This document shows, in pieces, positions 26,184 through 35,390 of a DNA stretch of 64,000 bases. Each line of letters starts with the position of its first letter. Position 1 is the stretch's first letter. Under the pieces are notes generated by a model. It was not told the origin of the DNA, did not search any database, and saw only the letters and a program-made list of their open reading frames with translations. Source of the DNA: Emcibacteraceae bacterium. GTDB lineage: Bacteria; Pseudomonadota; Alphaproteobacteria; Sphingomonadales; Emcibacteraceae. Made by a program: the position numbers and the translations under genes. The stretch covers positions 331,342 through 395,341 of the forward strand of contig JAWKXO010000004.1 in the NCBI GenBank assembly GCA_041396985.1, read 5' to 3'.

Positions 26184-26675
26184 ATGAATAACAACATGGC
26201 ACAAAGACAGTGTGAATGGCAGAATTGCGAAAAGGAAGGTCGGTACCGTATCCAGACCTCCTCGGACCTAAATGATATACACTGGTTTTGCCAGACCCAT
26301 GCCCGAACATTTGACCTTAGTGTTGTAAATCAGGGGCCATTTATCGGTGCCGCCGGCACAAGCTGGACCAAAAACAATTCACAAACAAAATCCAATTACA
26401 ATGGATTTGAGCAAGCCGCCAAGGGCATCGATAAGGATATCCGCATTCGCCATGTGGCAAAAAACAAAGTGATCAGTTATACGCGGGAAGACATCGGAAA
26501 CTTAAAAACACTCGGCCTAGATACCGGGGCAACCACAGATGAAATAAAAAAAGCATATAAAAAACTTGTCAAACATTGCCATCCCGATCAGAATCCCGAT
26601 CTGGAAAATGGAATATATATATTCAACAAAATTAATGAGGCCTATAACGCCTTGAAAGATAAAGATTTTAATTAA
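26184..26675 (+). CDS. J-domain protein upstream of cobS, with C-x4-C/C-x2-H motif
   Basis: 163-residue small DnaJ-like protein. The C-terminal J domain contains LKTLGLDTGATTDEIKKAY and the HPD of HCHPDQNPDL. The N-terminus carries CEWQNC ... FCQTH, that is C-x4-C-x20-C-x2-H, identical in spacing to the J-protein at 8670, which suggests a small zinc-binding module. It lies 24 bp before cobS, a conserved placement, so it may assist assembly or turnover of the cobaltochelatase AAA ring; that is inference. Confidence 0.9.
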   Translation: MNNNMAQRQCEWQNCEKEGRYRIQTSSDLNDIHWFCQTHARTFDLSVVNQGPFIGAAGTSWTKNNSQTKSNYNGFEQAAKGIDKDIRIRHVAKNKVISYTREDIGNLKTLGLDTGATTDEIKKAYKKLVKHCHPDQNPDLENGIYIFNKINEAYNALKDKDFN

Positions 26676-26699
26676 GATAATTAGCAGGCAGACTTTAAA

Positions 26700-27689
26700 A
26701 TGACGACACAGATAAGCAAAGACTCCGGCATCCCGGATATGCTTTTAAATGTAAATCAGGTTTTTGGCATTGAGTCCGATATGGAAATTCATGGTTTTTC
26801 CGAACCAAATGAACATGTACCGGAAATTGATGAAAATTATATTTTTGATCATGATACAACACTGGCTATCCTGGCTGGTTTTGCGTTTAACCGCCGTGTC
26901 ATGGTGCAGGGTTATCACGGTACAGGGAAATCAACCCATATTGAGCAGGTCGCTGCCCGCCTGAACTGGCCTTGCTTACGGATCAATCTGGACAGTCACA
27001 TCAGCCGTATTGACCTGATCGGTAAGGATGCCATCACTCTTAAAGACGGGGTTCAGATCACTGAATTCAAGGAAGGCATATTGCCGTGGGCGCTACAAAA
27101 TCCAACGGCACTCGTTTTTGATGAATATGACGCCGGTCGCCCGGACGTTATGTTTGTGATCCAGCGCGTGCTTGAGGTTGCGGGCAAACTGACCCTGCTT
27201 GATCAGAACAGGGTGATCCACCCTCATCCGTCCTTCCGTCTGTTTTCGACAACCAACACCATTGGCCTTGGCGACACATCCGGACTTTATCACGGCACCC
27301 AACAAATCAATCAGGGACAGATGGACCGCTGGAGCATCGTGACTACGTTGAATTACCTGCCTCATGAGCATGAAGAAAACATTGTTGCCGCAAAAATGCC
27401 GATGATGCAAAATGAAGAAGACCTGAAAATCATCAAACAGATGGTTCAGGTTGCGGATCTCAGCCGTAAGGGTTTTATGAACGGGGATATTTCAACGGTT
27501 ATGTCGCCAAGAACGGTTCTGACATGGGCGGAAAATTTTGAAATTTTCAAGGATCTTGCCTTTTCCTTCCGTCTTTCGTTCCTGAATAAATGTGACGAAC
27601 TGGAACGTCCGGTCATAGCAGAATATTATCAGCGCTGCTTCGGCGAAGAACTGAAAGACGCGCCGGTGATCCAAAAGGCTGAATTTTAA
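26700..27689 (+). CDS. cobS: Cobaltochelatase subunit CobS
   Basis: AAA+ ATPase subunit that, with CobT, drives cobalt insertion by CobN into hydrogenobyrinic acid a,c-diamide in aerobic cobalamin synthesis. It is 329 residues, the normal length. The Walker A is GYHGTGKSTHIEQVA, the Walker B ALVFDEYDAGRPDVMF, and the conserved RLFSTTNTIGLGDTSGLYHG follows. CobN and the rest of the pathway are not in this window. CobST also occurs in genomes without full cobalamin synthesis, so the actual target is open. Confidence 0.95.
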   Translation: MTTQISKDSGIPDMLLNVNQVFGIESDMEIHGFSEPNEHVPEIDENYIFDHDTTLAILAGFAFNRRVMVQGYHGTGKSTHIEQVAARLNWPCLRINLDSHISRIDLIGKDAITLKDGVQITEFKEGILPWALQNPTALVFDEYDAGRPDVMFVIQRVLEVAGKLTLLDQNRVIHPHPSFRLFSTTNTIGLGDTSGLYHGTQQINQGQMDRWSIVTTLNYLPHEHEENIVAAKMPMMQNEEDLKIIKQMVQVADLSRKGFMNGDISTVMSPRTVLTWAENFEIFKDLAFSFRLSFLNKCDELERPVIAEYYQRCFGEELKDAPVIQKAEF

Positions 27690-27710
27690 TATTACCCGGG
27701 TTTCAGACAG

Positions 27711-29555
27711 GTGAAAAAAACCAACCTACGCAATTTGGAGGATTTTAAAAGGGCCGTATCATCAACGGTACGTGCCCTTGCCAGTGATGCTGAAATTGAA
27801 GTCAGCTTCGGTACCGCCCCCGCCCCTGCCGCGGGACAATTGCGTTTGCCAATGGTTTATTCCGATATGTCGGTTGAGGAAATTGCCGAACTGCGTGGCA
27901 AAGGTGACAGCTTTTCTCTCCATCGACGGTATCACCGGGATGATCTTCATCACAAATATATGCCCAAGGGTGATCTGGCCCAACAGGTCTTTAACGCGAT
28001 CGAGGATGCCAGGGTTGAAGCCATTGGCAGCAATGAAATGAAGGGGGTCGCCAAAAACCTTAAAGCCCATATTGAAAAACAGTATAAAGATAAAAATTTT
28101 GAAGAACTGGCAAATACCGATAAAAAAGCGCCGCTGGGCGATGTTCTAAAACTGTTGGTGCGCGAACGTCTGACAAATGAGCTTCCGCCATTATCAACCA
28201 GAAAAGCGGTTAATAAATTGCGTTTCGAAATTGAAGAAAAGGCCGGTGACCATCTTGACGAACTGGCAAAATGCATAAATGACCAGGATAAATTTTCCAT
28301 TCTGAGCCGGAAAGTCATCGCCGATCTGGACCTTGCCCGTGAATTTGACCCGGATGAAGAGCCGGATGATAAGGGCGGAGATCAGCTTGACGAGCAGTTT
28401 GAACAAACCGACCAGTCCGAAGACGATATTGAAAATGAAATGGACCAGACCGAAGACGGCAGCGAAGAAGGAGGCGAGCCATCCGAGGAGCAGGTAGATG
28501 ATAATGCCAGTGGTGAACAGAACGGGGAAATGTCCACTGAAGAGCTGATGGAAATGCTTAAGCAGGCACAGAATGAGAATGCCGCCCCGCCAAGAAATGA
28601 TAATGACCCTTTCGGACTTTATTCAACGGGGCCGGGATATCGCGTATATACCCGTGAATTTGATGAATGTATCGCCGCCGAGGAGCTTTGCGATCCGGAA
28701 GAGCTGGCCCAGCTTAGAAAAAAACTGGATCAACAGCTTTATCATCTGCAGGGAATGGTGGCCAAGCTTGCCAATCGGCTTCAACGGTTTCTGATGGCGA
28801 AGCAGACACGGTCATGGGAGTTTGATCTGGAAGAAGGCATTCTGGATACTGCCCGTCTGACCAGGGTCGCAACAAACCCGATGCATCCGCTTTCCTTCAA
28901 AGTGGAAAATGACAGTGATTTTAAAGATACAGTTGTTACTTTGCTGATTGATAATTCAGGCTCGATGCGTGGCCGACCAATTTCAATTGCCGCCATGTGT
29001 GGGGACATTCTTGCCCGCACGCTGGAACGCTGCGGCGTTCGTGTTGAAATTCTCGGCTTCACCACCAAAGCCTGGAAAGGTGGCAAATCACGGATAAAAT
29101 GGACCGAAAATGGTAAACCGGAAAACCCGGGACGGCTTAATGACATTCGCCATATTATTTATAAATCGGCCGACAGCCCCCTGCGCCGCTGCAGAAGCAA
29201 TCTTGGCCTGATGCTTCGCGAAGGATTGCTTAAGGAAAATATTGATGGGGAAAGCCTGCTTTGGGCCCATAACCGACTGATTGCCAGACCGGAGGAACGC
29301 CGTATTCTGATGGTAATATCGGACGGTGCCCCTGTTGATGACAGCACATTATCATCAAACAGCGCCAATTATCTGGAAGACCACTTAAGGCATGTTATAG
29401 AGGTTATTGAGAATAAATCCCCCATCAAACTGTTGGCGATCGGCATTGGCCATGATGTCACACGCTATTATAAAAATGCCATAACCATTATGGATGCTGA
29501 TCAGTTGGGCGGCGCAATCACCGATCAACTCGCCAATTTGTTTGATGACAGTTAA
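27711..29555 (+). CDS. cobT: Cobaltochelatase subunit CobT
   Basis: 614-residue partner of CobS. The start is a GTG with a weak ribosome binding site; family members begin at this region (NLEDFKRAVSSTVRALA). The middle (about 215-290) is a long acidic low-complexity linker (DEEPDDKGGDQLDEQFEQTD and on). The C-terminal von Willebrand A domain has the MIDAS motif DNSGSMRGRPIS (about residue 415) plus MVISDGAPVDDSTL. It lies 21 bp after cobS. Its end overlaps the converging cupin gene by 4 bp. Confidence 0.94.
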   Translation: MKKTNLRNLEDFKRAVSSTVRALASDAEIEVSFGTAPAPAAGQLRLPMVYSDMSVEEIAELRGKGDSFSLHRRYHRDDLHHKYMPKGDLAQQVFNAIEDARVEAIGSNEMKGVAKNLKAHIEKQYKDKNFEELANTDKKAPLGDVLKLLVRERLTNELPPLSTRKAVNKLRFEIEEKAGDHLDELAKCINDQDKFSILSRKVIADLDLAREFDPDEEPDDKGGDQLDEQFEQTDQSEDDIENEMDQTEDGSEEGGEPSEEQVDDNASGEQNGEMSTEELMEMLKQAQNENAAPPRNDNDPFGLYSTGPGYRVYTREFDECIAAEELCDPEELAQLRKKLDQQLYHLQGMVAKLANRLQRFLMAKQTRSWEFDLEEGILDTARLTRVATNPMHPLSFKVENDSDFKDTVVTLLIDNSGSMRGRPISIAAMCGDILARTLERCGVRVEILGFTTKAWKGGKSRIKWTENGKPENPGRLNDIRHIIYKSADSPLRRCRSNLGLMLREGLLKENIDGESLLWAHNRLIARPEERRILMVISDGAPVDDSTLSSNSANYLEDHLRHVIEVIENKSPIKLLAIGIGHDVTRYYKNAITIMDADQLGGAITDQLANLFDDS

Positions 29556-30403
29556 TCATCTTTCTTAAAATAGTCCTTAAGCCATTTTTCAAACTGATCA
29601 GAATTTAAAGCGGATTTCAGACTTTCCCTGAAATTTTCCACTTCCTTCGCCGAAATTTTGTTTCCTGCCGACCCTGCATCAAGCTGATCACCATCATAGC
29701 GCTGATTGATCATATCCTGCTCTTCGATGAAAAGAGCATATTCACCGAGCAGTTCCGAAATGGTCGGCCCCAGAAAGCCTAACGAAAAAGTCAGGCTTTC
29801 CTCAATCGTTTTCCCGGAATGGGCAAAATAGGGTGGAATATAAAGCACATCCCCTTCTTCCACTTCAATGACTTCCCCATCAAAATCATCAGCAAGAACC
29901 TTTATATCCAGTCCTGGAATATATTTTTCATGCATGACTTTCTGTTGCCCGACTTTCCATTGGCGCCGGCCGGTCCCCTGAATAAGAAACACATGATAAC
30001 TGTCCAGATGCGGACCAACCCCGCCACCCGGCGGCGAATAGCTAACCATCACATCATCAATCAGCCAGCATGGTGAAAAGGTAAAAGCATCAATTATCTT
30101 TTTTGTTGGCGGATGATTTTTTTCAACATCCTGTACCAGAAGGCTCCAGCCTTCCTCACCAAGCGTACTGAATTTATCTTCTTCAAAAGGACCATGCTCA
30201 CATTTCCAGCTCATTGAATAGATAATTCTTGAGCGGACATCTTCCTCAAGCGAAAGTCCTGCAAGCTCATCAGCCGTAATCAGGTCATCCAATATGTCCT
30301 GTGGCAGTGCATTTTTGACAAAAAAGGGTTTTTTATTCCAGTATTTACTGTAAAAATCCTCTATCCCCGGCAGGGATGGAATCTGAATGGTCTTTATGTT
30401 CAT
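29552..30403 (-). CDS. Cupin/JmjC ribosomal oxygenase-like protein (RoxA/YcfD type)
   Basis: Fe(II)/2-oxoglutarate oxygenase-like protein related to E. coli RoxA, which hydroxylates an arginine of ribosomal protein L16. The facial triad is recognisable: GPHLDSYHVF gives His-x-Asp and PPYFAHSGKTIEE the distal His. TGRRQWKVGQQKV is a family block. The start MNIKTIQIPSLPG (30403) is favoured over the longer frame at 30427. About 283 residues, with a C-terminal acidic helical region. The substrate is inferred from the family only. It converges on cobT. Confidence 0.82.
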   Translation of the reverse strand: MNIKTIQIPSLPGIEDFYSKYWNKKPFFVKNALPQDILDDLITADELAGLSLEEDVRSRIIYSMSWKCEHGPFEEDKFSTLGEEGWSLLVQDVEKNHPPTKKIIDAFTFSPCWLIDDVMVSYSPPGGGVGPHLDSYHVFLIQGTGRRQWKVGQQKVMHEKYIPGLDIKVLADDFDGEVIEVEEGDVLYIPPYFAHSGKTIEESLTFSLGFLGPTISELLGEYALFIEEQDMINQRYDGDQLDAGSAGNKISAKEVENFRESLKSALNSDQFEKWLKDYFKKDD

Positions 30404-30467
30404 ATTGGGTCGCTTGATCATTATCATACTTTAAAATGCGTTATAGCATCAGGGAAATAAAAATTAA

Positions 30468-30719
30468 ATGTCTGACTGGCTTCTTTATATATTAAAATGT
30501 GGCGACGGCAGCCTTTATACCGGCATTACCAATGACCTTGAAAAACGCCTAACCGATCATGAAACCGGAAATGGCGCCAAATACACCCGTGGGCGCGGGC
30601 CATTTCAGCTTGTCTATTCGGAAAAACTCAAAAACAGAAGTGAGGCTTCAATTCGCGAAGCGCAAATTAAAAAATTAAGCCGGACAGAAAAGCAGCAGCT
30701 TATAAATCAGGATCATTAA
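30468..30719 (+). CDS. GIY-YIG domain protein
   Basis: 83-residue single-domain nuclease-like protein of the UPF0213/YhbQ type. LLYILKCGDGSLYTGITNDL supplies the GIY-YIG-like tyrosines, followed by the conserved Arg/His helix KRLTDHETG and the YTRGRGPFQLVYSE strand with a conserved Glu. The cellular role of these stand-alone domains is unclear. Its last 20 bp overlap the 3' end of the converging sulfatase gene. Confidence 0.9.
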   Translation: MSDWLLYILKCGDGSLYTGITNDLEKRLTDHETGNGAKYTRGRGPFQLVYSEKLKNRSEASIREAQIKKLSRTEKQQLINQDH

Positions 30720-32097
30720 TCTCCGTCATCCATTTTTTAAGCATCGCTTCAAGGTCTTTTCTGATCTGCTGATGCTCATCCACCGCAATCAGATTTTCTT
30801 TTTCTTGGGGATCGGTTTTCAGATTATAAAGCTCGTCCAGCAGTTCCGCATTTGCGCCCTGCTTAAAGCGTTTGATCAGTTTCCAGTCCCCGAACCTGAC
30901 CATCCGCAGGTGGGCAATGCCAAAATTTTCCATATTATACTGGGCGAATACGGGTCTGGGTGCTCCCTCTTCTTTTCCTTTCAAGGCTGATGAAAGATCA
31001 TGACCGACCGTGGTATAATCTTTCGGAGCTTGAAGCCCTAGCATACTAAGGATCGTTGGGTAAATATCCGTATTGGATACCGGCATTTCAACGACCGAAT
31101 TTGATTTTGCCACACCGGGCCAGCGGATGATCATCGGTATTGTTATGGCCTCTTCAAACAGATTGGCGATATTTTCACTGCCGACCACATGATCACCGGC
31201 AATGGCCCCCACCGCGCCACGGCCGAAATATCCATGCTGACCGATCACCATGCCATGATCACCGGCATAAATAACAATTGTGTTTTCAGAAAGCCCCAGA
31301 CGGTCAAGTTCAGCCAGAACCTCACCCACAGCCCGGTCAAGCGCATGGACGGCCCCATAATAATTATGGGTCATTTTTTTAAGCCATGCCCGGTCAATAC
31401 CCGGCTCATCCGGCACGTCCGGGTCAACATTTCTGACCGCGTCAATATCCTCTTCCGGCACCTCATACCATGGGCGCTGGGGTTCGCGGAACATAATGGT
31501 CAGGGCAAATTTTTTATCCTTGTTACTGTTCAGAAAGTCTTTGGCATAACCGACAAACAAATCCGACGTATGACCCTTTACCTCCCTGACCTTTCCATTT
31601 TCATCAAGGATCGGGTCAAACGCTTTTGAATCCTGCTCATAGCCGACAAAATAATCAAACCCGCGTTTTAACGGGTGCCTTTCTGTCGCTTCGCCCAGAT
31701 GCCATTTACCGATCAGGCCGGTTTTATAACCCTGTTTTTTAAGGACTTCCGGCCATAAAACTGCCGATGTTTCAAGACCACGATCCGCATATTTTTCGTT
31801 CAGCATCAGAAAATCACTGACGCCCACCTGACTGGGATATTTTCCGCTCCAGAAAGCGGCACGACTGGGTGAACATACGGGTGCGGCGGCATAGGCATTT
31901 GTGAAGCGCACACCTTCGGCTGCAAGCTGGTCAAAATTCGGAGTAACGGCTTTTTTGTCTCCATAAGCCCCCATCACTCTTCTGGCATGGTCGTCAGGGA
32001 CAATGGCCAGAATATTCCACTGTTTTTCCGCCAGAGCCATACTCAACGAAAAAAAATATCCGACTATAATAAAAACCAAATAGGCAAGTTTCTTCAA
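30700..32097 (-). CDS. Exported sulfatase
   Basis: 465-residue arylsulfatase-superfamily enzyme with a Sec signal peptide (KKLAYLVFIIVGYFFSLSMA). The sulfatase signature CSPSRAAFWSGKYPSQVG contains the Cys that would be converted to formylglycine; metal ligands appear in AIVPDDHARRV near the N-terminus and IYAGDHGMVIGQHG. Overall it resembles N-sulfoglucosamine- or heparan/choline-type sulfatases of marine bacteria, but the substrate cannot be assigned. It probably acts in the periplasm. No maturation enzyme gene is in the window. Confidence 0.9.
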   Translation of the reverse strand: MKKLAYLVFIIVGYFFSLSMALAEKQWNILAIVPDDHARRVMGAYGDKKAVTPNFDQLAAEGVRFTNAYAAAPVCSPSRAAFWSGKYPSQVGVSDFLMLNEKYADRGLETSAVLWPEVLKKQGYKTGLIGKWHLGEATERHPLKRGFDYFVGYEQDSKAFDPILDENGKVREVKGHTSDLFVGYAKDFLNSNKDKKFALTIMFREPQRPWYEVPEEDIDAVRNVDPDVPDEPGIDRAWLKKMTHNYYGAVHALDRAVGEVLAELDRLGLSENTIVIYAGDHGMVIGQHGYFGRGAVGAIAGDHVVGSENIANLFEEAITIPMIIRWPGVAKSNSVVEMPVSNTDIYPTILSMLGLQAPKDYTTVGHDLSSALKGKEEGAPRPVFAQYNMENFGIAHLRMVRFGDWKLIKRFKQGANAELLDELYNLKTDPQEKENLIAVDEHQQIRKDLEAMLKKWMTEINDPDL

Positions 32098-32269
32098 AAC
32101 TCTTGTTCCCTGAAATTCCCCGCTTCAAATCATATCCAATATAATAATTTTTAACAGACAATTTTTATTAAATATTGATCACATTAAGCACCAAAAATAA
32201 TAAAGATTGCTAAATCTTCACTTTCTGGCACAATATTCAGGCAAGTTAACAAAATAGAGAGGGAACAAC

Positions 32270-32515
32270 ATGAACGGAATTATTGGTTCAATTATCATTG
32301 GGGCTATTGCCGGCTGGCTTGCCGGAAAATTCATGAAAGGGGCCGGGTTTGGCATACTCGGCAATATTATCGTCGGTATCGTTGGTGGTATCGTTGGTGG
32401 TTTTGTATTCGGCATGCTTGGTATTTCTATGGGCAATGCGCTGATCGGATCGCTGATTACTGCCACCATCGGTGCCGTGATACTCCTATTTATAGTAGGA
32501 CTGGTGAAAAAATAG
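32270..32515 (+). CDS. GlsB/YeaQ/YmgE family small membrane protein
   Basis: 81-residue glycine-rich membrane protein of the transglycosylase-associated/GlsB family linked to stress responses. It consists of three hydrophobic stretches with the signature AIAGWLAGKFMKGAGFGILG and IVGIVGGIVGGFVFG. A strong ribosome binding site (GAGAGGG) precedes the ATG. It stands alone in a 172-bp upstream AT-rich gap, probably with its own promoter. Confidence 0.9.
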   Translation: MNGIIGSIIIGAIAGWLAGKFMKGAGFGILGNIIVGIVGGIVGGFVFGMLGISMGNALIGSLITATIGAVILLFIVGLVKK

Positions 32516-32550
32516 CCTGAACGGATGATCGGCAATAGAACTATAAAAAA

Positions 32551-33564
32551 ATGATAAAATTATCCGTTGTTGATCAGTCGCCAGTTCAATTTGGATCAGA
32601 AGATAAAAGGCCGGCGCCGCAATTATCCGCGACGCTGGCCAAATTTTGTGAAAAATGGGGCTATCACCGATACTGGCTTGCCGAACATCATAATACCCAT
32701 TATTTTTCAGGTCCCAGCCCCGCTCCGTTAATCAGCCATATTGCCACCGTGACGGAAAAAATCCGTGTCGGGAGTGGTGGTGTGATGCTGTCTCATTATA
32801 GCCCATATATGATTGCGGAACAGTTCAGGCTGCTTTCCACATTATTTCCGGACCGCATTGATCTAGGAATTGGACGCGCACCCGGCGGGGACGGGTTGGC
32901 CAGTATGGCGTTGGCCTACCCGGGGAGTGCCACTCATGGTGAGCTTTATTCAAGGCAGGCTTTTGATCTTAGAAATTTATTATATGGTGAGCTTGAAACT
33001 GATCATCCCTTTAAGAATATTATAGTTTCCCCCTATCAGGATTATAATCCGGAACTCTGGATGCTTGGTAGCAGCGGCGGCAGCGCCGCCCTTGCCGGAC
33101 ATCTGGGCTATTATCTTTCGCTTGCCCTGTTCATCGCGCCGACAGGACAAAAATATGACATTATAGAAAATTATCTGTCGGCATACGAGAATGCCGGACA
33201 TAAACATAAGCCAAAAATAATGATTGCGATTGGTGCTTACTGCGCCGAGACGGCGGAGGAAGCCGAATTTATCGCCGCCCCTCAGCTTTATAAAAAAACG
33301 GTTCAGCAGACCCGCGGTCTTGATAGTGGCTGGATCTCGCCGGAGGAAGCATTAAGAGAGATTGACAAATTTTCTGACCGTGAACTAAGGCTCTATAATC
33401 TGCTTAAAGAAAGTTTCGTTATTGGATCGCCAGAAGAATGCGCAGAAAAAATCAACGGGCTTGCCGCCTATTGGCATACGGATGAATTTGCCATCCTGAC
33501 CGTGACCCATGATTTTGAAAGCCGCTTAAAAAGCTATCAGCTTCTGGCCTGTCAGATTATATAA
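32551..33564 (+). CDS. LLM class flavin-dependent oxidoreductase
   Basis: Luciferase-like monooxygenase of the MsnO8/single-domain group, 337 residues. LSVVDQSPVQFG at the start and GSGGVMLSHYSPYMIAEQFR then DLGIGRAPGGDG are diagnostic. It would use reduced FMN; the substrate is unknown. The C-terminus is odd: it ends SYQLLACQII, while the related fragment 1.8 kb downstream ends SYRLLAEEVGL, which is closer to the usual family ending. The gene therefore appears to have had its last codons changed when the downstream island arrived. Confidence 0.92.
   Translation: MIKLSVVDQSPVQFGSEDKRPAPQLSATLAKFCEKWGYHRYWLAEHHNTHYFSGPSPAPLISHIATVTEKIRVGSGGVMLSHYSPYMIAEQFRLLSTLFPDRIDLGIGRAPGGDGLASMALAYPGSATHGELYSRQAFDLRNLLYGELETDHPFKNIIVSPYQDYNPELWMLGSSGGSAALAGHLGYYLSLALFIAPTGQKYDIIENYLSAYENAGHKHKPKIMIAIGAYCAETAEEAEFIAAPQLYKKTVQQTRGLDSGWISPEEALREIDKFSDRELRLYNLLKESFVIGSPEECAEKINGLAAYWHTDEFAILTVTHDFESRLKSYQLLACQII
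33397..33564 (+). repeat. Left copy of diverged direct repeat (LLM 3' end)
   Basis: The last 56 codons of the LLM gene recur at 35391-35561 in the same orientation. Over the first 48 or so codons about nine of ten positions match by hand alignment, mostly with synonymous differences; the final eight codons differ. Similarity resumes briefly after the stop codons (CAATTTT...GATA). Confidence 0.8.
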
Positions 33565-33609
33565 ACAATTTTTTGATAACTATCAATGGAATGAGATTTG
33601 TATTTTATT

Positions 33610-34605
33610 TTAACTAAACTTTCTACCCAAAACATCAAGCTTTTCATACATTTTTTTGTTAGTGAATTCTGGATATGTTAGATTCAAAAAATCATTCCAA
33701 AAATTATCAGTATTTGGAAATACTTGCTTTTTGTGGAATTGTCTAATACGTTCAATTTTATTCAAATCCACTAATTTTGCATTTGGGTGTTCTTTTTCCG
33801 ACCATACATCTACCCTCTTAACATAACCAATAAAATTGTTTAATTCAGCATTGCGATTCAGAATATTAGAGTTATCCAACTTAAATTTTTTATGTGCATA
33901 TTCCATCAATTGAACCTGACGCTCTCCATTGAGATTTTCCAGACCATATAAATCTATAAATCTCTCTTTTTGTGTAGGATTTATTATGAAATAATCAGGC
34001 TCTTCCTCAACCTCAATATATATATCTCCATCCTCCCCAAAATCATCACTCGGTGAACCTCCTCCATAATAAATTTTATTTTCCTCTTTTAACTTTTTGT
34101 ACTCACCATTTTTATTATTTCCATCTTCTAAGTCGGCACTTTCTGTTTCACCTTGTTCTTCTTCCAACTCTTCAATCTTAGCTTTTTTATTGAGCACTTC
34201 CTCCCGCAACTTTAATGCTTCCAATTCCACTTTCAAAGTCTTTGCCTGTTGACCAAGTTTTTCACGCTCCCAAACTCCGTCTTTTTGGGCCGTGAAACTA
34301 AGTCCTATCTCAATGCCTTTTAATTGAACAAATTGTACTGCTGATTCAATATATGGAAGGAGGCAAGCATAAAGTGATCCAATTATAATTGCCCAGAAAA
34401 CAGTATAATACAAATGTATATGTGAAGGATCACTATAATACCATTCGATATACTTTATTTTTACAAGTGGTTCTAAATCAGAAGTAAAGAAAAAATAGAT
34501 CATTTTCCAATTAAAGATTATCCAGAAAAAAGCTATACTTCCAAGTAATGGATTTGTAATTCTAGTTTTAAATACCTCAATTAATGATTTAATTGCATTT
34601 ACCAT
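33610..34605 (-). CDS. Unknown protein: two membrane helices, coiled coil, C-terminal domain
   Basis: Not recognised as a named family. 331 residues. Two N-terminal hydrophobic helices lie at about 20-40 and 66-86, with a motif TRITNPLLGSIAFFWIIFNW that I have the impression of seeing in other uncharacterised membrane proteins. Residues about 115-155 form a heptad-like coiled coil (EREKLGQQAKTLKVELEALK onward), 155-215 are acidic and low-complexity, and about 215-331 look globular (QKERFIDLYGLENLNGERQV). It has a good ribosome binding site (GAGGGG). It lies in the AT-rich island downstream of, and on the same strand as, the SieB-like gene. A membrane-anchored defence or accessory role is a guess from context. 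Confidence 0.6.
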   Translation of the reverse strand: MVNAIKSLIEVFKTRITNPLLGSIAFFWIIFNWKMIYFFFTSDLEPLVKIKYIEWYYSDPSHIHLYYTVFWAIIIGSLYACLLPYIESAVQFVQLKGIEIGLSFTAQKDGVWEREKLGQQAKTLKVELEALKLREEVLNKKAKIEELEEEQGETESADLEDGNNKNGEYKKLKEENKIYYGGGSPSDDFGEDGDIYIEVEEEPDYFIINPTQKERFIDLYGLENLNGERQVQLMEYAHKKFKLDNSNILNRNAELNNFIGYVKRVDVWSEKEHPNAKLVDLNKIERIRQFHKKQVFPNTDNFWNDFLNLTYPEFTNKKMYEKLDVLGRKFS

Positions 34606-34772
34606 TTCAACCCCTCAAGTTAAATATTGAAACTTCATTGTATTATATTAAACTTTTACTGCTTGGAATTCTACGGTTAGGTTTGGATAAAGAAATTGTG
34701 CTTTAAAAATGTCATGTTCAGTTTATTTATAACTAATTGGTTTTTAGACAAAAACGTTTCAAGCTGTTCTTG

Positions 34773-35270
34773 CTAATCCAATAATTGTGTGTTTTTAGTT
34801 AAATGGTCTCTAGCCCAAGGTTGCAAAATATATGGAAAATTCAAAACTCCCGATGAAACTTCACTAGCTCTTAGTATGATACCTTTGTGTTCAAGGGAGC
34901 AAACAGTTCCATTTGCTACAAAAGCGATTTGTGAATCAACATTCTCCACAATATATGGTCGCAAGAACTCTTTTTCATTAGAAGAAAGGTTAGTTAATGC
35001 TTGTTTTGATGCTCTATTTATAGAATTACTTTGAATCTTATTTACCACAATTTCAAATAGTTTAATCGCCCACATAGAAATTACTGCAACACTGGAAAAC
35101 AAAAAAATAAAACCTATAAAAGTTTTATACTCGGATTGGATATTATTTATACCAATTCTAGCGATAAATTCGTCTGGGCCAAATAAAATAAATCCCGTAC
35201 AAGTGGCTATAATGAAGAGTGTCGTAGCACTTTTTTCAATTAATTTTGCAAAAAAACCTAGTATATCCAT
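34773..35270 (-). CDS. SieB-like superinfection exclusion membrane protein
   Basis: 165 residues from the ATG at 35270, preceded by GGGAG; an upstream in-frame start at 35384 has no such site. Two hydrophobic helices (LFIIATCTGFILF and FIGFIFLFSSVAVISMWAIK) are separated by GPDEFIARIGINNIQSEYKT. The cytosolic part contains LTNLSSNEKEFLRPYI, GTVCSLEHKGIILRASEV and NFPYILQPWARDHL. This layout and these words resemble the SieB (superinfection exclusion B) family, whose phage founder aborts infection by other phages. The match is from memory, not a search. Its place on an AT-rich island supports an accessory defence function. Confidence 0.7.
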   Translation of the reverse strand: MDILGFFAKLIEKSATTLFIIATCTGFILFGPDEFIARIGINNIQSEYKTFIGFIFLFSSVAVISMWAIKLFEIVVNKIQSNSINRASKQALTNLSSNEKEFLRPYIVENVDSQIAFVANGTVCSLEHKGIILRASEVSSGVLNFPYILQPWARDHLTKNTQLLD

Positions 35271-35390
35271 ATAAACTCCCCAATCTCTTCTTTTAAAGCT
35301 AGGTTCCAGTCTAACTGAGGCTATACATAAATACAAATTGAATACTAACCTAGCATAATTTTTACTATTTCTGGATAGAAGCAATTACTT

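Larger units (their letters stand above)
33565..35390. mobile_element. AT-rich two-gene island between LLM 3'-end repeats
   Basis: About 1.8 kb, visibly richer in A/T than both sides, carrying two minus-strand genes (unknown coiled-coil membrane protein and SieB-like protein) and bounded by a diverged direct repeat of the LLM gene end. This resembles an element that inserts at the 3' end of a gene and brings a replacement end with it. No integrase, transposase, terminal inverted repeat or tRNA is visible, so the mechanism is open. Homologous replacement from another strain, or deletion within a tandem LLM duplication, would also fit. Confidence 0.5.

Noticed and set aside
33565..35390. Insertion sequence or transposon explanation for the AT-rich island
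   Set aside because: No transposase, terminal inverted repeats or short target-site duplication are visible; the borders are diverged gene ends instead.
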